From positions 310,001 through 374,000 of the forward strand of contig CP171343.1 in the NCBI GenBank assembly GCA_043289735.1: 64,000 bases of DNA, in the 5' to 3' direction. Numbering within the stretch: the stretch's first letter is position 1; each line of letters starts with the position of its first letter. Positions 57,609 to 64,000 of this stretch are shown piece after piece. The DNA is from Acetilactobacillus jinshanensis_A (lineage in GTDB: Bacteria; Bacillota; Bacilli; Lactobacillales; Lactobacillaceae). Made by a program: the position numbers and the translations under genes. Under the pieces are notes generated by a model. It saw only the letters and a list, made by a program, of their open reading frames with translations, made no database searches and was not told where the DNA came from.

Positions 57609-58577
57609 TTGGCAGAAAGCGCTGGATCAACTAAAAAATTTGTTTTACAAAATTTGAAGGACGCTCCTAAATTATTAGGAGTTCGTGATAAGTTCGCTTC
57701 AATTTTAGAAGACGGAATGAACGTTTCGATTAATTTACGGGGGACCACCATTAAGGTCTCTGGTAAAAATGATCGAGACACAAACTTACCCGTTGCCATT
57801 TTTAAGCATATTTTAAATTTGCTTCATCAGGGAATTGCTTTACATAGTAGTGATTTCGTGAGTGCGATGAAAATGGCCAAGGGTGGTACTTTAGATTATT
57901 TTGAAGGATTATATGATAAGATCTTGATTTATGATCATAAAGGTCATCCCGTTCGGGTTAAGAACTTTGGCCAGCGTGAATACGTTCAAGCCGTAAAAAA
58001 TAATGACATTACATTTGGGATTGGACCCGCCGGAACGGGTAAGACCTATTTGGCGGTAGTAATGGCGGTTGCTGAACTTAAGGCTGGTAAAGTTGATAAA
58101 ATTGTTTTGACTCGTCCGGCGGTTGAAGCCGGTGAAAGTCTGGGCTATTTGCCCGGTGATTTACGAGAAAAGATTGATCCGTATTTGCGGCCGATTTACG
58201 ATGCTTTATTTTCGATTATCGGTGCTGATCACACTCGTCGATTAATGGATCGGGGAGTTATTGAAATTGCTCCCTTAGCTTATATGCGAGGGCGGACCCT
58301 AAACTCATCGTTCGTAATTCTAGATGAAGCTCAAAATACAACTAATGCTCAAATGAAGATGTTTCTAACTCGATTGGGATTCGGTTCTAAAATGATCGTT
58401 AACGGTGATATATCACAGATTGATTTACCTAAAAGTAAGCCGAGCGGTTTAGTTCAAGCACAAACGATTTTAAAGGACGTTAAAAGTATTCGTTTTGTTC
58501 GGTTTACTTCTCAGGATGTAGTTCGTCACCCAATCGTTGCTAGAATTATTAACGCTTACGAAAAGCATCATAAATAA
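57609..58577 (+). CDS. phoH: PhoH-like ATPase
   Basis: A 322-residue protein with Walker A GPAGTGKTYLAVV, Walker B FVILDEAQN and conserved LTRPAVEAGESLGYLPGDL, IAPLAYMRGRTL and VNGDISQIDLP. The family is linked to RNA metabolism together with YbeY. TTG 57609 follows GAAAGGG. Normal length. Confidence 0.95.
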   Translation: MAESAGSTKKFVLQNLKDAPKLLGVRDKFASILEDGMNVSINLRGTTIKVSGKNDRDTNLPVAIFKHILNLLHQGIALHSSDFVSAMKMAKGGTLDYFEGLYDKILIYDHKGHPVRVKNFGQREYVQAVKNNDITFGIGPAGTGKTYLAVVMAVAELKAGKVDKIVLTRPAVEAGESLGYLPGDLREKIDPYLRPIYDALFSIIGADHTRRLMDRGVIEIAPLAYMRGRTLNSSFVILDEAQNTTNAQMKMFLTRLGFGSKMIVNGDISQIDLPKSKPSGLVQAQTILKDVKSIRFVRFTSQDVVRHPIVARIINAYEKHHK

Positions 58578-58588
58578 CGGGGTATTCT

Positions 58589-59077
58589 ATGGATTTAGAA
58601 ATATACAAGAGAACCGATGAAAAGGTACCTAAAAAATATATTCAATTGATTAAAGGTCTTCTGCAGTATGCCGGCAAAGTCTTCATCTGAAAGGATAATA
58701 CTGAAATGTCAGTTACCGTTATGGATAATGACCAGATGCAAAAAATGAATAAAAAGTATCGGGGCGTCAATCGGGCTACTGACGTGATTAGTTTTCCTGT
58801 TAACGAATCTAACGCTGCGGGAAAAGAATTTCCTTTAAAATTAACTCCTGAAATGAAGGCCGAGTTTCCTAAAAATTTAGGTGATATCTTTATTTCAATC
58901 GATAAAGTTGCTGAACAGGCTGAATTTTTACAGCATTCTCGTGAACGTGAATTAGGATATTTAGTGGTTCACGGCTTTTTGCATTTAAATGGCTATGATC
59001 ATATTAAGCCGGAAGATCAAAAGGTAATGTTCCCGTTGCAAAGGAAGATTCTGGATAACTATGGACTCACGAAATAA
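58589..59077 (+). pseudogene. ybeY: YbeY endoribonuclease with an in-frame TGA
   Basis: ATG 58589 opens MDLEIYKRTDEKVP, and the frame meets TGA at 58688-58690 (codon 34). Without any frame change it continues DNTEMSVTVMDNDQM to the end, including RGVNRATDVISFP and the metal site HGFLHLNGYDH. Aligned with other YbeY proteins the TGA sits where Leu is usual, so TTA to TGA, or two compensating indels, would explain it. ATG 58706 could start a 123-residue product that keeps the active site. YbeY matures 16S rRNA and is often essential. The end overlaps dgkA by 17 bases. Confidence 0.85.
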
Positions 59078-59453
59078 TCATCAAATTAGTAAAAACACTA
59101 ATTTTTGTCAATCGTTAGGTCACGCTTGGGATGGTATTATCGATTTATTTAAAGAGGAGCGCAATTTTCGGTTTCATACTTGCACAGCGGTTTTGGTTAT
59201 ACTTTTTGGCTTCCTATTAAAGGTTAACCTTGAAGATTGGTCATGGCTGTTGGTAGCCATTTTTGCAGTTCTAGTTATGGAAGGTGTCAACACGGTCGTT
59301 GAAAACGTCGTCGATTTACAAGTGGGACATCATTATAACGTTCGTGCTAAACATATTAAGGATATCGCAGCCGGATGTGTATTAATTACATCATTTTTTG
59401 CGGCTTTGATTGGCTGTATTGTTTTTATACCTGCTTTATTGTCATTAATTTAA
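59061..59453 (+). CDS. dgkA: Diacylglycerol/undecaprenol kinase
   Basis: A 130-residue small membrane kinase with three helices and the signature EGVNTVVENVVDL followed by AKHIKDIAAGCVL. In Gram-positives it phosphorylates undecaprenol to recycle the lipid carrier. It overlaps ybeY by 17 bases. AAGGAAG lies 17 bases upstream of the start. Confidence 0.92.
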   Translation: MDSRNNHQISKNTNFCQSLGHAWDGIIDLFKEERNFRFHTCTAVLVILFGFLLKVNLEDWSWLLVAIFAVLVMEGVNTVVENVVDLQVGHHYNVRAKHIKDIAAGCVLITSFFAALIGCIVFIPALLSLI

Positions 59454-59474
59454 GTTATCGAGAGGAAATTATAG

Positions 59475-60383
59475 ATGAAATTAAATCCTAATTTTAAATC
59501 TGGTTTTATTGCAATTATCGGTCGTCCTAACGTGGGTAAATCGACGTTATTAAATCGAATGGTTGGTCAAAAGGTCGCTATTATGACCGATAAGCCCCAG
59601 ACGACTCGCAATAAGATTCAGGGCGTTTATACCGATAAAGACCATCAGATCGTATTTATGGATACTCCGGGAGTTTTAAAGCCGAAAAATAAATTAAGTG
59701 ATTTTATGGAAGATTCGGCAATGTCCGCATTAAAAGGCGTTGATGGGATCTTATTTATGATTAATGCTTTACAGCCCCGCGGTGCCGGCGATAATTTTGT
59801 AATTAAGCAGTTAAAACAGGTTAATAAGCCCGTTTATTTATTGATTAATAAGATTGATCAAGTTAATCCTAATAAATTACTGCCCATTATGGATTCATAT
59901 AAAAACGCAATGAACTGGGCGGGCGTTTACCCAATCTCGGCCCTTCATGGTAATAACGTTAATGAGTTATTAGATGAATTAAAGAAGAATTTGTCGAAGG
60001 GCCCGCAATATTATCCTAGTGATCAAGTGACGGATCATCCGGAACGGTTTATCGTATCAGAATTGATTCGAGAAAAGATTTTTAAATTAACTCGACAAGA
60101 AGTTCCGTATTCAGTTGCGGTTCAGGTCCAAAGTATGAATTCCAAAGTTGGCAATAAGCTCCTCATCAGAGCTTTGATAATTGTTGAGCGACCCGGTCAA
60201 AAGGGAATTGTGATCGGTCGTCGCGGTTCAATGCTAAAGAAAATTGGAACCTTGGCCCGAAAAGATATTGAAAGATTATTAGGCACCGGTGTTTATCTGA
60301 AGTTATGGGTTAAAGTTTATCCCCATTGGCGTGATAATAAATCGATTCTTAATCAATTAGGCTATAAGCGTAGTAATTATTAA
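59475..60383 (+). CDS. era: GTPase Era, 16S maturation
   Basis: A 302-residue GTPase: G1 GRPNVGKST, switch region TDKPQTTRNKI, G3 DTPGV, G4 NKIDQ, and a KH domain with GQKGIVIGRRGSMLKKIG that binds the 3' end of 16S rRNA. GAGGAAA precedes ATG 59475. Normal in all respects. Confidence 0.97.
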   Translation: MKLNPNFKSGFIAIIGRPNVGKSTLLNRMVGQKVAIMTDKPQTTRNKIQGVYTDKDHQIVFMDTPGVLKPKNKLSDFMEDSAMSALKGVDGILFMINALQPRGAGDNFVIKQLKQVNKPVYLLINKIDQVNPNKLLPIMDSYKNAMNWAGVYPISALHGNNVNELLDELKKNLSKGPQYYPSDQVTDHPERFIVSELIREKIFKLTRQEVPYSVAVQVQSMNSKVGNKLLIRALIIVERPGQKGIVIGRRGSMLKKIGTLARKDIERLLGTGVYLKLWVKVYPHWRDNKSILNQLGYKRSNY

Positions 60384-60401
60384 ATTCTTTCGGGTGATCT
60401 G

Positions 60402-61163
60402 ATGAACGAACGTCGGCAGCTCACTTTTCACGGGATCTTACTTTATCGCAAGCATTATGGTGAACATAGTATGCTGATTAAATTTATGACGGCAGAATGC
60501 GGTAAAAAGATGTTTCTAGTGAGGGGTGCGACCCGAAATCGATTTAAATTAAAGGCTGATATTTTGCCGTTTACTTATGGTGTGTACACCGGCAGTATTG
60601 CTTATCATGGCTTATCGTATTTAAAGTCGGCTGAATCGACTCACCATTACTTAAGAATTATTAATAATATTAATTTAAACGCTTACGCAACGTACATTAT
60701 GGGCTTAATCGATGCCGCATTTCCCGATGGCCATCCGTCCATAACGTGGTTTAATAAGCTTTATTATGGATTGCGTTTAATTAATCAAGGCTTAGATCCC
60801 GAAATTATAACCAACATTTTTGAGATTCAGCTCTTATCGGTATTCGGGGTTGCTCCTGATTTAAAGGGCTGTGCGGTTTGCGGTCGACAAGATTTTCCGA
60901 TGGACTATTCTGATAAATACGGTGGCTTGCTTTGTATTAAACATTGGGATTTAGATCCGCATCGTTCTCATTTGGATACCAAGACCGTTGGATATTTAAG
61001 ATTATTGTCTAAAGTCCCTCTAAAAAAGATTGGTCAGATTCACGTTAATCGGCGTACTAAGTTTCAATTACGTCGACTTTTGGATGATATTTATGATAAT
61101 TCAGTGGGTTTGCGATTCAAGAGTAAACGATTCTTGGATCAAATGCAGCGGTTCAAAATATAG
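60402..61163 (+). CDS. recO: DNA repair protein RecO
   Basis: A 253-residue RecFOR-pathway protein with the OB-fold start (FHGILLYRKHYGEHSMLIKFMT, VRGATRNRFKLKADILPFTYG) and zinc-site cysteines CAVCGRQ and LLCIKH. It loads RecA on SSB-coated DNA. ATG 60402, 18 bases after era. Confidence 0.93.
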   Translation: MNERRQLTFHGILLYRKHYGEHSMLIKFMTAECGKKMFLVRGATRNRFKLKADILPFTYGVYTGSIAYHGLSYLKSAESTHHYLRIINNINLNAYATYIMGLIDAAFPDGHPSITWFNKLYYGLRLINQGLDPEIITNIFEIQLLSVFGVAPDLKGCAVCGRQDFPMDYSDKYGGLLCIKHWDLDPHRSHLDTKTVGYLRLLSKVPLKKIGQIHVNRRTKFQLRRLLDDIYDNSVGLRFKSKRFLDQMQRFKI

Positions 61164-61164
61164 T

Positions 61165-61193
61165 TTGACAAGGATTATAAGTTAACTTACTAT
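61165..61193 (+). promoter_or_regulatory. Strong SigA promoter of the glyQS operon
   Basis: TTGACA (61165-61170, consensus), 17-base spacer, TACTAT (61188-61193). It overlaps the end of recO. Confidence 0.78.
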
Positions 61194-61204
61194 TAAATTG
61201 AAAT

Positions 61205-61437
61205 TAACGTTATCGGTAATGAGAAAAGAAGATTAGATTCAATTTTGTAAAGCGAGGTCAGGCTGATGAAAGCTGACCCGGACCGAATTTGATTTTGGCG
61301 CTTTTTGAACCGATTTTATTTGAGAGATTTTATTTGAGAAATTAAGTGCTAGTTTTAATTAACTAGAAGTAGGGTGGAACCGCGAAAAAGAATCGTCCCT
61401 ATGTAAAGTAAATTCTAACTTTGCATAGGCTTTTTTT
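61205..61437 (+). promoter_or_regulatory. Glycine T-box leader for glyQ-glyS
   Basis: T-box core AGGGTGGAACCGCG is at 61371-61384. The terminator is CCTATGTAAAGT (61398-61409) with ACTTTGCATAGG (61418-61429), then seven T. The specifier codon GGC (Gly) is at 61297-61299 in stem I. The promoter and leader together fill the gap 61164-61470. It is a compact glycine-type T-box; the 5' border is approximate. Confidence 0.93.
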
Positions 61438-61470
61438 ATGCCCAGTTTCTTTTTTAAGGAGGATAAACCA

Positions 61471-62415
61471 ATGAAAAAGAAATTATCTTTGCAAGAGATT
61501 ATCTTTACCTTGCTAAAGTATTGGACATCGAAGGGTTGTTTATTAATGCAGGCTTACGATGTTGAAAAAGGTGCCGGGACCATGAGTCCGTTTACGTTTT
61601 TACGGGCTTTAGGACCCGAACCTTGGAAAGTTGCTTATGTTGAGCCTTCACGTCGTCCAGCTGACGGTCGTTATGGTAGAAACCCCAACCGTTTATATCA
61701 GCATCATCAATTTCAAGTATTGATGAAACCAGCTCCGAAAAATATTCAGCAATTATACATCGGAAGCTTAAAAGCATTGGGTATTAATCCGTTGGAACAT
61801 GATATTCGATTTATGGAAGATAACTGGTCGAACCCGTCCATGGGCTGTGCCGGTGTCGGCTGGGAAGTCTGGCTAGACGGCATGGAAGTTACCCAGTTTA
61901 CGTACTTCCAAGAAGTCGGTGAACATCAGATGCACCCGGTCGCTTCTGAAGTTACCTACGGCTTAGAACGTTTGGCAATGTACGTTCAAAACGTCAATAG
62001 CGTTTATGATTTAGATTATGGCTACGGCGTTAACTATGGTGATATCTTTAAGGAACCCGAATATGAACATTCTAAGTACGCTTTTGAAACCAGTAATCAG
62101 CAAATGCTTCTAAAACGCTTTGATGATTGTGAAAAGGAAGCTCGGGCGCAGATTAAATTAGGTTTGGTTCATCCTGCTTATGATTATATTTTAAAGTGCA
62201 GTCATACTTTTAACCTGTTAGATGCTCGTGGCACCGTTTCGGTTACTCAGCGAGCCGGTTATTTACACCGGATCCGTCGGCTTGCTCATGACGTTGCTTC
62301 GGCATTTATTAAAGCTCGTAAAAAGCGTGGTTTTCCGTTAATTAAAGACCCGAAACTTCGTCGTAAAATCTTTGGTAAAAAAGATCCGTTGAAGAACAAC
62401 AAGGGGGATAAGTAA
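61471..62415 (+). CDS. glyQ: Glycyl-tRNA synthetase alpha subunit
   Basis: A class II catalytic subunit of 314 residues: LQEIIFTLLKYWTSKGC, QAYDVEKGAGTMSP, YVEPSRRPADGRYG and the VGWEVWLDGMEVTQFTYFQ core. ATG 61471 follows AAGGAGG; the earlier in-frame ATG at 61438 lies in the T-box terminator tail and is rejected. It partners GlyS in an alpha2beta2 enzyme. Confidence 0.96.
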   Translation: MKKKLSLQEIIFTLLKYWTSKGCLLMQAYDVEKGAGTMSPFTFLRALGPEPWKVAYVEPSRRPADGRYGRNPNRLYQHHQFQVLMKPAPKNIQQLYIGSLKALGINPLEHDIRFMEDNWSNPSMGCAGVGWEVWLDGMEVTQFTYFQEVGEHQMHPVASEVTYGLERLAMYVQNVNSVYDLDYGYGVNYGDIFKEPEYEHSKYAFETSNQQMLLKRFDDCEKEARAQIKLGLVHPAYDYILKCSHTFNLLDARGTVSVTQRAGYLHRIRRLAHDVASAFIKARKKRGFPLIKDPKLRRKIFGKKDPLKNNKGDK

Positions 62416-62416
62416 A

Positions 62417-64000
62417 ATGAAACACACGTTTTTACTTGAAATCGGTTTAGAAGAAGTTCCGTCACAACTTGCGACTTCAAGTGCTAAACAGTTGGTTCGC
62501 CGTGCGGGAAAATACTTGAAATCAAAGCGCATTAGTTTTGATAAAATCACGCCGTATTATTCGCCTCGTCATATGGCAATTCGAATTACTGGCTTAGCTG
62601 ATAAGCAGCCCGACGTTAATAAATCCGTTAAAGGACCTTCTAAAAAGATTGCTCAGGATGCTAACGGTCATTGGACCAAAGCTGCCATTGGCTTTTCTAA
62701 AGGCCAGGGCGCTTCCGTTAAGGATATTACGTTTAAAGACGTAAAGGGCGTTCCGTACGTCTTTATTGAAAAGCATATTCAAGGTCAGCCGGTCGCTAAG
62801 ATTTTAACCGGTATGAAACAGGTCATTACCGGGATGACGTTCCCGGATATGATGCGCTGGAACGTTTATAATTTCCGTTTTATTCGGCCGATTCATTCGT
62901 TGGTAGCTTTATTGGATGATAAAGTGATTCCGTTCCAGATTTTAGACGTTAAGACCGGTCGTAAGACCGAAGGTCACCCGTTCTTAGGTAAGACCATTAC
63001 TTTAAAGGACGCTAATCATTACGTTAAGCCGTTATATGAACAGCACGTGATGGTCGATGAAAAGCAGCGTAAACAACGAATTAAGAAGCAGTTTGCCGCT
63101 TTAGAAAAGAAGCACGGCTGGAAGATCGTTCCCGATCCTAAATTAATGGAACGGGTAACGAATTTAGTTGAATGGCCGACCGCTTTTTCCGGTGACTTTA
63201 AGAAAGAATACTTAAAGATGCCGCCGGAAGTCTTGATTACTTCGATGCGTGATAACCAGCGTTACTTCTCGGTTGAAGATCAGAACGGTAAATTATTGAA
63301 TCACTTCGTTTCGGTTCGAAACGGTAACCAGGATTATTTAGATAACGTCATTAAGGGTAACGAACGGGTTCTTACCGCCCGTTTAGACGATGCCATCTTC
63401 TTCTATCATTTTGATATGACCCATTCGATTGATTACTTTGTTAATCGATTAAAGAACGTTAGTTTCCACGATAAGATCTCGACCATGTACGAAAAGATGC
63501 AGCGAGTTCAAGTTATTGCTCAATTATTGGGTAAAAAGGTTGGCTTAAATTCAGCTCAATTAAAGGACGTTAAACGTGCTAGCCAAATTTATAAATTTGA
63601 TTTAGAAACTAAGATGGTTAATGAATTCCCTGAATTACAGGGAACCATGGGCTATGAATATGCTTTACGTAAGCATGAAAATCAGCACGTTGCCCAAGCC
63701 ATTGGTGAACAGTATATGCCAACTTCTTCGACAGGTAAATTACCCCAGTCCGCAGAAGGATCCGTTTTGTCATTTGCCGATAAGATTGATAGTATCTTGA
63801 CCTTCTTTGCGGCGGGCATGATACCAAGTGGCTCTAGAGATCCCTACGCTTTACGTCGTCAAGCGAACGGGATCGTTCGAATTATTCAGGCTCGTCGTTG
63901 GCATTTACCTTTGCATCACTTTGTTAAACAAATAGTTTCTGCTGAACAACAAGCCTCTGTAATCCCTAATCATTTAGATCAGGTTGCTCAATCCAAGAAC
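62417..64000 (+). CDS. glyS: Glycyl-tRNA synthetase beta subunit, cut by window edge
   Basis: ATG 62417, one base after the glyQ stop, opens a frame that stays open for 528 codons to the last base. It shows TFLLEIGLEEVPS at the start, MRWNVYNFRFIRPIHSLVALL, MPPEVLITSMRDNQRYF and the DPYALRRQANGIVRI block near the end. Full GlyS is about 690 residues, so roughly 160 are beyond the window. No frameshift is visible. Confidence 0.95.
   Translation, partial: MKHTFLLEIGLEEVPSQLATSSAKQLVRRAGKYLKSKRISFDKITPYYSPRHMAIRITGLADKQPDVNKSVKGPSKKIAQDANGHWTKAAIGFSKGQGASVKDITFKDVKGVPYVFIEKHIQGQPVAKILTGMKQVITGMTFPDMMRWNVYNFRFIRPIHSLVALLDDKVIPFQILDVKTGRKTEGHPFLGKTITLKDANHYVKPLYEQHVMVDEKQRKQRIKKQFAALEKKHGWKIVPDPKLMERVTNLVEWPTAFSGDFKKEYLKMPPEVLITSMRDNQRYFSVEDQNGKLLNHFVSVRNGNQDYLDNVIKGNERVLTARLDDAIFFYHFDMTHSIDYFVNRLKNVSFHDKISTMYEKMQRVQVIAQLLGKKVGLNSAQLKDVKRASQIYKFDLETKMVNEFPELQGTMGYEYALRKHENQHVAQAIGEQYMPTSSTGKLPQSAEGSVLSFADKIDSILTFFAAGMIPSGSRDPYALRRQANGIVRIIQARRWHLPLHHFVKQIVSAEQQASVIPNHLDQVAQSKN

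Noticed and set aside
58688..58690. TGA in ybeY as selenocysteine or reassigned codon
   Set aside because: Other genes here use TGA as a normal stop (for example rnjB, dtd), the family has Leu at this position, and no selenocysteine insertion structure is evident.
61438..61470. ATG 61438 as glyQ start
   Set aside because: It lies in the T-box terminator tail; AAGGAGG and family start support ATG 61471.
1..64000. CRISPR arrays, insertion sequences, tRNA or rRNA genes, prophage
   Set aside because: I saw no regularly spaced repeats, transposase motifs, tRNA-like cloverleaf or rRNA sequence, and no phage genes.

Overview
This window is chromosomal DNA from an AT-rich Firmicute, almost certainly of the family Lactobacillaceae. 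The evidence is the gene order tig-clpX-ysxC, rpsB-tsf-pyrH-frr-uppS-cdsA-rseP-proS, rimP-nusA-ylxR-ylxQ-infB-rbfA-truB-ribF, hrcA-grpE-dnaK-dnaJ-lepA, dtd/hisS-aspS and yqeY-phoH-ybeY-dgkA-era-recO-glyQ-glyS. A D-lactate dehydrogenase, a CIRCE element and two T-box leaders also fit. I cannot name the genus from the sequence alone.

Layout. 1-5.3 kb: RNase J2-like gene, TPR gene, trigger factor, clpX. 5.4-12.1 kb: ysxC, obgE, rnz, recJ, apt and three small genes. 12.1-14.6 kb: plsC (minus strand), trmN6, ldhD. 14.6-23 kb: translation and envelope-lipid operons (rpsB, tsf, pyrH-frr-x-uppS-cdsA-rseP-proS). 23.2-29.9 kb: the nusA-infB operon through ribF. 29.9-36.8 kb: CIRCE-controlled heat-shock operon, dnaJ, lepA. 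36.8-42.7 kb: tandem glycosyltransferase/glycerophosphotransferase genes, a membrane protein and a LacI-type regulator. 43.9-49 kb: dtd, fructosamine-kinase-like gene, T-box, hisS-aspS. 49.1-56.1 kb: a teichoic-acid-type block (GT2 plus two glycerophosphotransferase domains, TagB-like, TagG-like and another glycerophosphotransferase). 56.2-64 kb: ppsR, yqeY-phoH-ybeY-dgkA-era-recO, T-box, glyQ-glyS (glyS runs off the edge).

The most striking property is the number of broken reading frames: roughly twenty in 64 kb, in dispensable genes (TPR, GTs, FN3K) and in genes normally essential or important (clpX, infB, plsC, ybeY). Most are one-base shifts that can be placed at a short homopolymer run, which is the signature of sequencing or assembly error. 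A two-N gap at 42686 confirms that this is draft sequence. Some lesions cannot be explained that way: ribF has lost its inter-domain segment, one of the tandem GT copies has lost about 80 codons, and two genes carry in-frame stops. Real decay may therefore lie underneath.

Canonical neighbours missing from their usual places are tuf (before tig), polC (between proS and rimP), rel (before dtd), rpsU (before yqeY) and tagH (beside tagG). Regulation visible in the sequence includes a His and a Gly T-box, a CIRCE with an extra half-site, a structured rpsB leader, paired LacI-type operators around a promoter at 41.8 kb, and many intrinsic terminators. I did not find a clearly new system. The strongest unusual points are the repeated glycerophosphotransferase block, the degenerate RNase J2, the lysine-rich GrpE tail, the His/Asn/Arg-rich IF-2 linker and the gene losses listed in the findings.
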